Positions 53,480-62,693 of a stretch of DNA of 64,000 bases are shown here, in pieces. Within the stretch, counting starts at the first letter, position 1. The number at the start of each line of letters is the position of its first letter. The notes under the pieces were generated by a model that had not been told where the DNA came from, ran no database searches, and worked only from the letters and a program-made list of their open reading frames with translations. The position numbers and the translations under genes were made by a program. Source of the stretch: Haloprofundus marisrubri (GTDB lineage Archaea > Halobacteriota > Halobacteria > Halobacteriales > Haloferacaceae); contig NZ_LOPU01000031.1 of the NCBI RefSeq assembly GCF_001469955.1, positions 99,895 through 163,894 of the forward strand. Direction: 5' to 3'.

Positions 53480-53866
53480 TCAGCGACGCTCGAATCGGTC
53501 TATCGTCGAGAGGAGGCCAACGTACTCGGCCCGTCGGGCGGCGAGTGCGGCCAATCGGTCGTCGAGGGCGTCGAGAGCGGTGTGGACGTCCGCTGCGACG
53601 GTGTCGGGGTCGAGTTCGCCCGCCTCGAACTGCACCCGTCGGACGTGCTTGCACCGAACGTCTCGGTACTGGAAGTCCGGGCAGGTACACGCCGGTTCCC
53701 GGGTGTCGACGACGTACTCGTCGCCGCGTTGCGTGCGAACGCGGTAGAAGTCGGGTGCCTCCCTGTCGACGAACATCGTCTCGGTGAGCGCGCGCACATC
53801 GCGTTCGTCGACGGCGTCGACGGTCGATTCTGCTGTCGTATTTGGGACGTTTGGTTTCGAGGTCAT
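53480..53866 (-). CDS. SWIM zinc-finger protein
   Basis: The 128-residue protein has the SWIM motif CTCPDFQYRDVRCKH (CxCxnCxH), inside DEYVVDTREPACTCPDF, and a C-terminal helix with DDRLAALAARRAEYVGLL. SWIM fingers bind DNA or proteins and occur in recombination-associated factors and in transposase-like proteins. No further domain is present. The ATG is set by the conserved length; the upstream frame is Thr-rich and antisense to the protease gene's leader. Confidence 0.82.
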   Translation of the reverse strand: MTSKPNVPNTTAESTVDAVDERDVRALTETMFVDREAPDFYRVRTQRGDEYVVDTREPACTCPDFQYRDVRCKHVRRVQFEAGELDPDTVAADVHTALDALDDRLAALAARRAEYVGLLSTIDRFERR

Positions 53867-54050
53867 ATGTCGCCCTGGTGTGTTTCGTCGAGGCGAAGTT
53901 CGGGTCGTCTGTTCGCGTTCAGTGCAGGGCTTGCACGAGCATAAACCGACGTTCCGTCGGATTTCGAACCGATTCGGCACCCGGAGCCAAACTGTGTTGG
54001 CCGACGAGAATGGCACAACGCTGATAGTCGTCTCCGCCGATACTACGGCC

Positions 54051-55850
54051 GTGAGCGGACGTGTTCGCCGGTCCGTCGTCGTCTTTCTGACAGTGGTGGT
54101 AGTTGCGCAGTCGGCGGGTCTCGGCGTCGGCGTCGGTGTCGTCAACGCTCGACCGTCGTCGCCCGCGCCGACCGCTGCCCTCCAGCAGTCGGTAACGGAG
54201 TCGACGGCCATTGGCGTCGAACAGCGGATAACCCTCTCGGACCCGGACCCTGCCGGGCGAGTCGCCGCCGCGGTGACGTACCACCTCGCCAGCGAAACGA
54301 CGGCGCTCGAACTCCGGTTCCCCGACAACGAGTCGCTCTCGGTCACCGAGTCAGAAGGCTTCGACCGAGTCGAACCGGGCGTCTACCGGTGGGACCGCGA
54401 GACTGCCCGCCCCTCGCTGTCGTTCGAGCGGGCGGTCAGTGAGACGACGCTCGACCACTACAGCACGGGCGTCGACACCGGGTCGTGGGCCGCCGTCGAC
54501 GTTCGCCGCTTTACGCCCTCGATTCGGGGTCGAACCGCCGGTGCCACCGGTGTCTCGACGAACGTCACCGTCGAGGGACCGGGATACGCGACGTCGGTGT
54601 TCGCCTTCCTCGGTTCCGTCGACGTGTACGAACGCTCGGTCGGCGACGAGCGAGTTCGTCTGGTCGTCCCGGAGGCGGCGTCGATGGTTTCGGACCCGGC
54701 CGCGGTGCTCGACTCAGTCGAATCTGCAGGGAGTCGACTCCCCGAGAGCGAGTACGAGACGACGCATCTGTTTGCGATTCCCGCATCGTCGGTGCGGACG
54801 ACCGCCGGTGGGTTGAGCTTCGACGGTGGTGCGACGGCGTGGGTCCGCGACGACGCCTCGGTGGACGCCGCGAGCAATATCTGGGTCCACGAGTACGTCC
54901 ACCTCCGGCAGTCGTACCGCGCGACAGAGGAGATGCGGTGGTTCCGCGAGGCGAGCGCGGAGTACTACGCCAGCTATCTCCCGCTACAGTCGGGCGACCT
55001 CGCCTTCCAGCGGTTTCGAGCGGCTGTGAGCGCCGACACGTACGCCGACGCCGTGTTGTCGACGCCGGCGAACTGGTCGAGTCCGCTCGTCCCCTACCGG
55101 AAAGGCCCACGAGTACTCGCCTCGCTGGACGCGTCGATTCACGAGTCGACCGACGGTGAGCAGACGTTAACGACGGTGTTTGAGCGGGTCAACGCCCACG
55201 AAGGTCGAATCGACTACGAGACGTTCCGCGGTATCGTCGCCAACGTGAGCGACGAATCCGTCGCCGCCGACCTCGACCGCTACGTTCGCACGACCGCCGC
55301 CCCACCCGTCTCGGACCGGCCGACTCACTACACACAGCATCCCGGCGACGACCCCGACGACGACGGACTGACGAACGCCGAAGAACAGGCGGCTGGAACT
55401 AACCCGTTCGTCGCCGACGCCGATGTCGATGCAGATGCGGACGCCGACACCACGAGTTCGACCGACGGACGACAGTCGGGGACGAACGAGTCAGCCATCC
55501 AAAACGGTGATGCGACCGATGGTGACGATGCTTCGGTCGATTCGTCGACCGAGGACGACGCTGATGCCGACGCGGGCCGTTCGAGGGTGGATAGCGACGG
55601 AGACGGACTCACCGACGCGACGGAGCGTGAGCGCGGCACCGACCCGGAGCGACCAGACACCGACGGTGACGGCTACGACGACGACCGGGAGGTCGCAGCG
55701 AACACGGACCCGACGCGGCCGACGGATGCGCTGTCGTTTTGGGTCGCACGAGTGGTCACCGCGGTGAAATCGCTCGTACCCCTCTCGACTGTCGAGTCAC
55801 TGCCGAGGGCGACCGCTCGTGGAGAGGTGGGTGGAGTAACGCGAGCGTAG
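54051..55850 (+). CDS. Secreted gluzincin-like metalloprotease with calcium repeats
   Basis: From GTG 54051 the 599-residue protein has an N-terminal hydrophobic signal (about 6-28, RSVVVFLTVVVVAQSAG). The middle has HEYVH (His280, Glu281, His284) in NIWVHEYVHLRQSYR, with FREASAEYY 16 residues later supplying a likely third zinc ligand (Glu300). This is the gluzincin pattern. Two calcium-binding repeat blocks follow (DPDDDGLTNAEEQAAGTNPF and DSDGDGLTDATERERGTDP), with an Asp/Ser-rich spacer between. The end (SFWVARVVTAVKSLVPL) is amphipathic and may bind membrane. Family membership (M1/M61-like) is uncertain. GTG is favoured because the upstream frame runs antisense to the SWIM gene. Confidence 0.75.
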   Translation: MSGRVRRSVVVFLTVVVVAQSAGLGVGVGVVNARPSSPAPTAALQQSVTESTAIGVEQRITLSDPDPAGRVAAAVTYHLASETTALELRFPDNESLSVTESEGFDRVEPGVYRWDRETARPSLSFERAVSETTLDHYSTGVDTGSWAAVDVRRFTPSIRGRTAGATGVSTNVTVEGPGYATSVFAFLGSVDVYERSVGDERVRLVVPEAASMVSDPAAVLDSVESAGSRLPESEYETTHLFAIPASSVRTTAGGLSFDGGATAWVRDDASVDAASNIWVHEYVHLRQSYRATEEMRWFREASAEYYASYLPLQSGDLAFQRFRAAVSADTYADAVLSTPANWSSPLVPYRKGPRVLASLDASIHESTDGEQTLTTVFERVNAHEGRIDYETFRGIVANVSDESVAADLDRYVRTTAAPPVSDRPTHYTQHPGDDPDDDGLTNAEEQAAGTNPFVADADVDADADADTTSSTDGRQSGTNESAIQNGDATDGDDASVDSSTEDDADADAGRSRVDSDGDGLTDATERERGTDPERPDTDGDGYDDDREVAANTDPTRPTDALSFWVARVVTAVKSLVPLSTVESLPRATARGEVGGVTRA

Positions 55851-55904
55851 CCGCACAGACCGAGTCAAAAAGGTGAGTGTGGCGAGGAGTCGACGCCGAC
55901 TGCG

Positions 55905-56216
55905 TCAGTCGTCGAACCGTCGGACGGCAACGACGTTGCGAGAGATGACGACCTCGCACCCACTGAACGAGAAGATGAACTGCCCGTCGGCCGTCGGTGA
56001 CGCCGACGGCCCCTCGGTGAAGAGGTCGTCGAGTGCGTCCGGGTCGACGGTTCCGTACAGTTGGTCCAACTCGAGTGGGTCGCAGTCGATAGTCGTTGCA
56101 ACGGCTCTGATGACCACTTCGCTGACCGAATCGCTGTCGAGGGGATAGGTCTGATACGACTCCTCCGTAATGCGACTCTCGAAGGAGTCGAGGCCTTCGT
56201 CTGTCGGCCCCGACAT
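55905..56216 (-). CDS. HalOD1 output-domain protein
   Basis: A 103-residue protein with YPLDSDSVSEVVIRAVATTI, LDQLYGTVDPDALDDLF and FSFSGCEVVISRNVVAVRR, the haloarchaeal HalOD1 domain, which is used as an output module of response regulators and also as a stand-alone protein. No receiver domain is present. Role unknown. Confidence 0.82.
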   Translation of the reverse strand: MSGPTDEGLDSFESRITEESYQTYPLDSDSVSEVVIRAVATTIDCDPLELDQLYGTVDPDALDDLFTEGPSASPTADGQFIFSFSGCEVVISRNVVAVRRFDD

Positions 56217-56487
56217 CCTACTCCAGACCGCCAGATACTCTCATACGCACTGCACCACGCACCCGTCCTAAGCAGTTTTGGTAGCCACGTTCGCTGACAT
56301 TGTCAGATATATGACTCTCGTTGCGGTCACGATGGTCAGTTCAGGTTCGTGACGCGACGGAGCGAACGGCGGTTTCGAACCGAAGATTCGATTCGGACTC
56401 TACTTTGGGACCGAGCCTTTCGACGGCGGTTTTCGACGTTCGCGTAAGCACAACGGGCTAAATCAAGGCCGTTGACCATACTGTGCA

Positions 56488-56835
56488 ATGGCGCTACAAG
56501 AGATTTCACATCTGTCCGACCAACAGCGTGAGTGCCTCGACAACTGCCTCGAAGCGACGCAAGCGTGCGAGTGGTGTGCTGACGCCTGTATCGACGAAGG
56601 CGACGGGATGGAGCAGTGTATCCGTCTCTGTCGAGACGTCGCCGACGTGGCGTCGATGCACGCACGGTTCATGGCGCGCGACTCCGACTACAGCGGTGAC
56701 CTCGCGGGCGTCTGCGCGGACGCCTGCGAAGCGTGCGCCGACGAGTGCGAACAACACGACCACGACCACTGCCAAGTGTGCGCCGACGTGGTCCGCGAGT
56801 GTGCGGAGACCTGTCGAAGCATGGCCTCGGCGTAA
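56488..56835 (+). CDS. Cys-rich four-helix copper-binding protein (Csp/DUF326-like)
   Basis: The 115-residue protein has 15 Cys, mostly in helical CxxxC spacing: CLDNCLEATQACEWCADAC, then CIRLCRDVADV, CADACEACADECEQ, and CQVCADVVRECAETC, with a His-rich turn (HDHDHC). This is the four-helix bundle of the copper storage protein family, in which Cys lining the core bind many Cu(I). There is no signal peptide, so it acts in the cytoplasm and likely buffers copper. A copper-responsive promoter cannot be seen. Confidence 0.88.
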   Translation: MALQEISHLSDQQRECLDNCLEATQACEWCADACIDEGDGMEQCIRLCRDVADVASMHARFMARDSDYSGDLAGVCADACEACADECEQHDHDHCQVCADVVRECAETCRSMASA

Positions 56836-56972
56836 CGCGACCGCAACGTACACGATTTTTTTTGGGCGAATCCGCAGACCTGTAGCCACGGCGATGAGTT
56901 CGGCGTGTAATTCGAGCCTACTCGGTGAGAATCGACACAACCGATAAAGCCGCACTCGCCGATGAACTCTCT

Positions 56973-58439
56973 ATGGCCGGACGGATTAGTCCCCGAGTTG
57001 TCTTTATCGCCCTCATCGCGTTCGCCGCGGTGGCCGTCGGTGTCGGATACGCCTCGTCGGCGACCGACACCACCTTCGAGAGCTATCTCGGCGGCGACGG
57101 TGTCGCCGACCCGAGCGCCCAAATCGCGCCCCAAGCCGACGGCATCACCGTCGTCGCCACCGACTCGAACTCCTGGCGCGGCGAGAGCGCTGACGGGCCG
57201 CGTGCCCGCGCTGAGCTCGTCGCGTTCGACCCCAACGGGTCGACGCTGTACTACAACGACACCCACACGCGCTACTGGGACGTCGACCCCGTCGAAGGAA
57301 CGGACGCGACGGTCGAGTATCTGTACGCCGACCACCTCGACCCGAACCAGTGTCCCGCTCCCGACGAGTGGAACGCCTCCGAACTCGGCGTCGACCAGGA
57401 GACGCTCGACACCTATCTGGAAGCACACAGCGACGTGAACGCCTGTACGCGCAACGGCATCGAACGTGTGAATCTGACGACCGGCGAAGTCGAGAACGTC
57501 TACTCCGTCGTGACGCCCGGCAAACACTCCTCGCGGTGGCACGACGGCGACCGAATCAACGAGACGCACTACGCCGTCGCCGACATCCTCTTCGACCGGA
57601 TGTTCGTCGTCGACACCGAGACGAACGAAGTGACGTGGACGTGGAACGCCAGCGACGAGTTCGAGACCGGCGAGACGGGCGGTCCGTACGCCGAAGACTG
57701 GACGCACATGAACGACGTCGAAGTGCTCGAAGACGGTCGGTTCATGCTGAGTCCGCGGAACTTCGACCGCGTCATCTTCGTCGAACCCGGCGAAGGAGTC
57801 CAAGAGAACTGGACGCTCGGCGAGGAGGACAACTACGACATCCTCAACGAACAGCACAACCCCGACTACATCCCCGAGTCGCAGGGCGGACCGGCGGTCA
57901 TCATCGGTGACTCCGAGAACAACCGCGTCATCGAGTACCAGCGCGAAGACGGCGAGTGGGTCGAGTCGTGGCGCTGGCGCGACGCGCGGATGCAGTGGCC
58001 GCGTGACGCCGACCGCCTGCCGAACGGCCACACGCTCATCTCCGACTCCAACGGCAACCGCGTGTTCGAAGTCGACGAAACTGGGCAAGTCGTGTGGAGC
58101 GTCAACATCGCGTTCCCCTACGAGTCAGAACGCCTCGGTACGGGTGACGAGTCCTCTGCGGGTCCGAGCGCGCAGTCCGCCGACATCGGCTCTCGTAACC
58201 CGTCGATAGACGAGCAGTTCTGGATTGGCATCAAGAACGTCATCCCCGGGAAGTATCTCAACGGTCTCATGTACATCACGCCGGTGTGGATGGGGATTCC
58301 CGAACTGTTCGCCATCTTCGTCGGCCTCGTCGGCGTCGTCGGCCTCGTCGCCGTCGAGGTCCGTCGGTTCGTCGCCCGCCGTCGTGGCGGACGGAGCACC
58401 GACGCCGGTAACACGGCGACGACCCGGGACGACGACTGA
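56973..58439 (+). CDS. Arylsulfotransferase (ASST)-like membrane protein
   Basis: From ATG 56973 the protein has 488 residues: an N-terminal anchor (about 8-28, VFIALIAFAAVAVGVGYASS), a six-bladed-propeller-like domain with repeated turns such as GKHSSRWHDGDRINETH and DWTHMNDVEVLEDGRFMLS, and a C-terminal membrane helix (IFVGLVGVVGLVAV) with a basic tail. The sequence WTHMNDV is the ASST-type motif, so transfer of sulfate between phenols, or a related reaction, is a family-level guess. The catalytic residue is not identified here. Confidence 0.78.
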   Translation: MAGRISPRVVFIALIAFAAVAVGVGYASSATDTTFESYLGGDGVADPSAQIAPQADGITVVATDSNSWRGESADGPRARAELVAFDPNGSTLYYNDTHTRYWDVDPVEGTDATVEYLYADHLDPNQCPAPDEWNASELGVDQETLDTYLEAHSDVNACTRNGIERVNLTTGEVENVYSVVTPGKHSSRWHDGDRINETHYAVADILFDRMFVVDTETNEVTWTWNASDEFETGETGGPYAEDWTHMNDVEVLEDGRFMLSPRNFDRVIFVEPGEGVQENWTLGEEDNYDILNEQHNPDYIPESQGGPAVIIGDSENNRVIEYQREDGEWVESWRWRDARMQWPRDADRLPNGHTLISDSNGNRVFEVDETGQVVWSVNIAFPYESERLGTGDESSAGPSAQSADIGSRNPSIDEQFWIGIKNVIPGKYLNGLMYITPVWMGIPELFAIFVGLVGVVGLVAVEVRRFVARRRGGRSTDAGNTATTRDDD

Positions 58440-58478
58440 CCGCCGACCCCGACGCGTCTTTTTGCTCGTTTACGCGGT

Positions 58479-59243
58479 TCAGCCGTATCTGAGTTTGTGC
58501 TCGAAAGCCCGATAGACGCTCTCGCCTGTCCCGGTGAGTGAGACGAGCGTTCGACGGCCCGCGCGTCGGAGGTCCAGATACCCTTTCGATTCCAGCGGGT
58601 CGACGACGTGCGCGTCGAGGCGGCGGTACTTCGACTGGCGGTTCTCGGTCGGACTCTCGGTCATGAAGGGGAGTTCCTCGCGTTCGGCGAACTCTATGAG
58701 GTCGCGTTTGTGGACGGTGTAGCCGCGGTCGTCGCGTTCGCGGACGTAGCCCATGACGGCGATTTGCTCGCGCGTCGGCGACTCTATCGGGTAGTCGGGG
58801 AGTTGCCCGATGTCGACGACACCGCGAGTCAGCGGCGCTTCGTGGATGTCGTGGCCGTACGACTCGGGTTCGACGCTGAACGCGGTGGCGTGCGTCGTCA
58901 TGCAAGCGATAGCTGCGCCGACGGCGGCGACGTTCGTCCCGCTGGAGATGTTGACGAGCACTTCGTCGTCGGCGTGTTTTGCGGCGATAGTCGTCGTCAC
59001 GCCCATCACGTCGTACACGTCGTGGAGGCTGACTTCGTGGTCTTCGACCTCGATACCCTCCGATTCGAGGTCGTCACGGAGCGTCTCGTGGTAGGAGACG
59101 GTCGTGTACGTGTCGGGTTCGGCGAGGAGGTAGAGGCGGTCGGCGTTGAGTCGCGTCGCCGGGAGGAACACCCGGTCGCGTTCGTAGCCGAGTGGTGCAA
59201 TCTGCACCCGGCGCATCGACCGAATGTCGCGGATGCCGTCCAT
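58479..59243 (-). CDS. CARF-like winged-helix regulator (DUF6293/HFX_2341 type)
   Basis: The 254-residue protein has an N-terminal Rossmann-like domain with PLGYERDRVFLPA, DVYDVMGVTTTI and VNISSGTNVAAVGAAIACM, the CARF pattern that binds ligands in Csa3-type regulators. A C-terminal winged helix follows (SPTRENRQSKYRRL-like, LDLRRAGRRTLVSLT). The family is named for haloarchaeal HFX_2341. CARF proteins may sense cyclic oligonucleotides, but no CRISPR array or cas gene lies in the window, so the ligand is unknown. The ATG at 59243 is used; a second Met nine residues in is possible. Confidence 0.78.
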   Translation of the reverse strand: MDGIRDIRSMRRVQIAPLGYERDRVFLPATRLNADRLYLLAEPDTYTTVSYHETLRDDLESEGIEVEDHEVSLHDVYDVMGVTTTIAAKHADDEVLVNISSGTNVAAVGAAIACMTTHATAFSVEPESYGHDIHEAPLTRGVVDIGQLPDYPIESPTREQIAVMGYVRERDDRGYTVHKRDLIEFAEREELPFMTESPTENRQSKYRRLDAHVVDPLESKGYLDLRRAGRRTLVSLTGTGESVYRAFEHKLRYG

Positions 59244-59859
59244 ATTCGGTGTGTCGGCAACCGAGTAATCAATCTTCGGAAGCGAGGGCGGCGACGAAAA
59301 TCGAACGACGCCGAAGCGGACTACCGACGTGGGGCATCGGTGGACGAGGGCTGTCGCGGTGGATGGAGGGGTCATCGGCGGTGGAGGGCCGAAGCGTCAA
59401 CGAACGGGCGAGGCGAAGGCCGAAACGTCAGCGTGGGGACGTGGGCGAATCGGAGGGCCGAAGCGTCAGCGGGGACCGACTACGTCGGCGGCGGGAGCGA
59501 ACTCCCGATGGCTGCGGACCAGCGGCGGCGACGCCGCGGTCCGGCATGCGCCCGACCACTGCAACCGAACAGCGTGGAGGGGCGTCGGCGGGGACTGACG
59601 CGGTGGTCGACGCGACCGTACCAGAGGCGTGTACGGCGATGCCGACCGGCGAACCGTGTCTGTCGGACACATGCATATTCACCATCTCGTGATAGTATAT
59701 TCAGTATTGACACGCGACCATCGAGACAGTCGTACCAATCGTATCCGTCGTGTCGGTCGTGTCTGTCACGTCGGTCACGCTGGTCGCACTGCGGACCTGT
59801 TCGGTGCGCAGAGAAGCCACTGTCCGGACCGAAGAAACGAGCCAAAAAGGGGTGTCCGA
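59244..59859. other. Gene-free region with degenerate repeats
   Basis: A 616-bp stretch between convergent genes without a convincing frame. It contains three degenerate copies of GGCCGAARCGTCARCG and, near 59740-59790, alternating TGTCGGTCGTGTCTGTCACGT-like words (GTCGGTCGTGTC, GTCACGTCGGTC). Nothing suggests a tRNA or protein gene. Confidence 0.4.
59383..59471. repeat. Three degenerate GGCCGAARCGTCARCG repeats
   Basis: Copies begin at 59387, 59418 and 59456, with spacings of 31 and 38 bases. The two outer copies share GGAGGGCCGAAGCGTCA. They are too few and too irregular for CRISPR. A decayed minisatellite or protein-binding array is possible. Confidence 0.45.
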
Positions 59860-60375
59860 CTACGAACGGTTCAGCCGCCACAGACGTGCGTTCAGCAGCG
59901 TAGCGAAACTCACCCAGAGGACATACGGGAGCAGTAGCAGCGCCGCGCGCCGGTTCACACGGGCGAACGCGACGAGCGTCGTCAGCACCGAGAGCCACAG
60001 ACCGACGATGGTGACGAACCCGCCGAGAACCGACTGGCGACCGAAGAACACGAGGGTCCACGAGACGTTGAGCAGGAGTTGCCCCACGAACGCCCACAAC
60101 GCCTGTCGGCCGCGGACCGACTGTGCGTTGTCGCGGAACACGAGATACAGTGCAACGCCCATCGTCGCGTACAGGAACGTCCACACGGGAGCGAACACCC
60201 ACCCGGGCGGCGTCGACTCGGGTCGTTCGAGCGTCGGATACCACTCGGCAATCTCTTCGCGGGTCAGCGCGCCGGGGACGACCCCCGCGAGTTCACACAG
60301 GGCGATGCACGCCGCGAGACCTCTCCGGTCGTCGGCTGAGAGTCCGAGCGCGGAGACAGCCGTATTCAGCGCCAT
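59860..60375 (-). CDS. TspO/MBR family membrane protein
   Basis: The 171-residue protein has five helices and the family motifs ESTPPGWVFAPVWTFLYATMG, VGQLLLNVSWTLVFFG and the Trp-rich C-terminal segments LPYVLWVSFATLLNARLWRLN. TspO proteins bind tetrapyrroles and are tied to light- or oxygen-responsive regulation in other organisms. The ATG at 60375 is used because the upstream 24 residues are Arg-rich and not membrane-like. Confidence 0.92.
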   Translation of the reverse strand: MALNTAVSALGLSADDRRGLAACIALCELAGVVPGALTREEIAEWYPTLERPESTPPGWVFAPVWTFLYATMGVALYLVFRDNAQSVRGRQALWAFVGQLLLNVSWTLVFFGRQSVLGGFVTIVGLWLSVLTTLVAFARVNRRAALLLLPYVLWVSFATLLNARLWRLNRS

Positions 60376-60595
60376 ACCTGCCGTACTCACCAGAGGGACA
60401 AACGGATTCCGGCGACTCCCACGGCGTGATATCGACGCGACAGGCATCGAACAGGTGAGTGTGACGGGGTGACCGAGACTGACGGCGAGCGACGACCATG
60501 GACGAACATAGGCGTCCGTGAACGCCTACGGACAAGCGCGGACGGGCGGCCGGGTCTGTCTTTCCTCCTTGTCGACGGTTCACCGGTCGCTCAGT

Positions 60596-60880
60596 TCAGT
60601 CGACGTACAGCGAGTAGACGATGACGGCGAAGCCGACAGCGGTGAGACCGCTCTCGACGACGAGGGCGTACATCTGTCCGGTTGCGAGCAGTTGGTCGGC
60701 GACGCCGGCGAGCAGCGACCCGAGCGTGACGATACCGAAACCGATTGCGAGTAACCGTAACGCGACTGCGCCGGTTCGCCGGTACGCTTTGTACGCGAAA
60801 TACGTGATGAGTCCGCCCAGAACGAGTGTGAGCGTTTTGAGCGCGACGACGAGCGGACTCAGCGAAGCGGGGTCGCTCAC
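60596..60880 (-). CDS. DUF7521 membrane protein
   Basis: The 94-residue protein has three helices (LVVALKTLTLVLGGLITYF, LLAIGFGIVTLGSLLAG, LVVESGLTAVGFAVIVYSLY). It matches haloarchaeal DUF7521, which is usually paired with a small helix-turn-helix gene. GTG at 60880 overlaps the upstream gene's TGA as GTGA, the same kind of coupling seen elsewhere, so I prefer it to the ATG at 60904. Confidence 0.78.
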   Translation of the reverse strand: MSDPASLSPLVVALKTLTLVLGGLITYFAYKAYRRTGAVALRLLAIGFGIVTLGSLLAGVADQLLATGQMYALVVESGLTAVGFAVIVYSLYVD

Positions 60881-61254
60881 GTCTCCCTCCGCAGTTCCGC
60901 CCACAGGCCCGCGAGGCGTTCGTCTGCCGACGCTGTGGGTCGGTGTATTGCGACCTCGAACTGCCTGCGCTCGCCGAGACTGATTTCGACCGACTCGAAC
61001 GACACCCGATACGTGGTGGTGTGGTGGCCGTCGCTTCGGAGTTCGGTCTGTTCGTCGAGCAACGACGCGTCCGTGAGACGGTCGAGTTTGCGATACGTCG
61101 TCGACAGCGGGATATCGCAGGCGTCGGAGAGCTGTTGGGCGGTCATAGAGTCGTCGAGGTGCCGGACGATAGTTCGACAGTCAGGGTCGTCGAGGGCGTC
61201 CAACACCTCCTGGAGCGAGGCTACGCGAGCGACAGTGGACTGCTTGCGCGCCAT
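60877..61254 (-). CDS. ArsR-like winged-helix regulator
   Basis: The 125-residue protein has a winged helix at about residues 15-85: EVLDALDDPDCRTIVRHL, QQLSDACDIPLSTTYRKLDRLTDASLL and YRVSFESVEI. The partner DUF7521 membrane protein overlaps it by four bases downstream, and such pairs are common in haloarchaea. It may sense a membrane state through the partner; that is inference. Confidence 0.82.
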   Translation of the reverse strand: MARKQSTVARVASLQEVLDALDDPDCRTIVRHLDDSMTAQQLSDACDIPLSTTYRKLDRLTDASLLDEQTELRSDGHHTTTYRVSFESVEISLGERRQFEVAIHRPTASADERLAGLWAELRRET

Positions 61255-61326
61255 CGACTCGGAGGTTCAACGGCCGTCGAATTAGTTCGTTCGGCTCCGC
61301 GCAGAAACGAGCGACGGCTGTGGCGC

Positions 61327-62517
61327 TCAGTTCGTCGTGAGAATCTCGACGACGTCGCGGTGACCGAGTTCGTGACCCGACCCGATTTGTCGACCGCTGC
61401 GGCAGTCGATACCGTGCAGGAGGCCGTCGCCGATGTCCGAGTGGAGGTGGTAGGCGAAATCTTCGGTCGTCGACTCCTCGGGGAGGATGAAGCAGTCACG
61501 GAAGACGCCTTTCTCGTCTTTCTTGCCGTTGGCGCTGCCGGGGAAGATGGCGATACAGCCGAGTTCGTCGAACAGCGCGGCTTCGAGGGCGGCCTGCACA
61601 CCGGTTCCGTCGTACGCTTCGACGAACGTCCGAATCTGTTCGAGACCGGCCTCCTGTTCCTCGGAGACGTCGTCGACGATTTCGAACGAGGAGTCGCCCG
61701 CATCGTAGTCGACGACATCGGCTTCGTCGGCGTTCTTCAGCGCTTTCTCCGCGTGCGCGCTCGCGGGCACGAACGTGAGGTGGTCGTAGTCGGGGTCGGC
61801 GGTGATTTCCTCGTAGTTCTCCTGGGCGACGGGCTTGTCCATCTTGTTCGCCGCGATGACCATCGGTTTCGTCCGCTTTCGAATCTCGCGGGCCAGCGAT
61901 TCGCGCTCGGCGTCGTCCCACGTCTCGGGGTCGAGTTCGAGGCCCTCCGCGAGGATGACCTGCTTCATCCGGTCTTTGTCGATTTTGAACGCGCTCATCT
62001 GTTCTGCGAGGTCCTCCTCGATATGCTTCTCGTCGCCGTCGTATCCACCTTGATAGCGTTCGATGCCTTTTTCGAGGATTTCGAGGTACCACATATCGAG
62101 TTCGTTTTCGAGGAAGTCGATATCGTCTCGGGGGTCGTGGCCTTCGGTAGCTTCGCCTTCGATGTCGGTCTCACCGGAGAAGTCGACGACGTGGACCAAG
62201 ACGTCCGCCTCGTTGAGGTCGGTGAGGAACTGGTTTCCGAGTCCTTTCCCCTCGTGGGCACCGGGGATGAGACCGGCCACGTCGACGAGTTTCGCCGGGA
62301 CGTACCGAGTTCCGTGGGTACAGAAGCCGACGTTCGGCGTACACGTCTCGTCGAAATCCGGGGCGGCACAGTCGACGCGGACGTACGCTTCGCCGATGCT
62401 CGGGTCGATAGTCGTGAAGGGGTACGCGCCTTCCGGCACGTCGTTCATCGTCGCCGCATTGAAGAAACTGGATTTGCCCACCGAGGGCTTGCCCACGAGA
62501 CCGATTTTGTAACTCAT
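61327..62517 (-). CDS. YchF-type GTPase/ATPase (Obg family)
   Basis: The 396-residue protein has G1 GLVGKPSVGKSSFFNAAT, G3 DVAGLIPGAHEGKGLGNQF, G4 ANKMDKP and a C-terminal TGS domain (RDCFILPEESTTEDFAYHLHSDI and HRDVVEIL). The archaeal YchF helical insertion (about 120-210) is present. ANKMDKP keeps the guanine-type Asp, unlike bacterial YchF, so GTP may be used. The family acts on ribosomes and in stress control. It is monocistronic. Confidence 0.92.
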   Translation of the reverse strand: MSYKIGLVGKPSVGKSSFFNAATMNDVPEGAYPFTTIDPSIGEAYVRVDCAAPDFDETCTPNVGFCTHGTRYVPAKLVDVAGLIPGAHEGKGLGNQFLTDLNEADVLVHVVDFSGETDIEGEATEGHDPRDDIDFLENELDMWYLEILEKGIERYQGGYDGDEKHIEEDLAEQMSAFKIDKDRMKQVILAEGLELDPETWDDAERESLAREIRKRTKPMVIAANKMDKPVAQENYEEITADPDYDHLTFVPASAHAEKALKNADEADVVDYDAGDSSFEIVDDVSEEQEAGLEQIRTFVEAYDGTGVQAALEAALFDELGCIAIFPGSANGKKDEKGVFRDCFILPEESTTEDFAYHLHSDIGDGLLHGIDCRSGRQIGSGHELGHRDVVEILTTN

Positions 62518-62693
62518 TGGTCGTTCTGGCGGAGCGACGCCCAAAAACTGTTCTACCCACATCGCGTGTGCGTGAAACTGTCGTACATACACGGAGACGT
62601 GAACATGGAGACGCGGTGCGGCCCACCGACTCGCCTCACTGCGTGACGGCGACGTTCAACGAGGCTTTGTATCTCTCGAACGAACGCCCGCAC

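Noticed and set aside
58479..59243. CRISPR-linked regulator implying a nearby CRISPR-Cas system
   Set aside because: No array or cas gene is present in the window; only the CARF-like fold supports the idea.
60943..62646. 567-codon plus-strand frame
   Set aside because: Antisense to YchF and the ArsR-like gene; a shadow frame.
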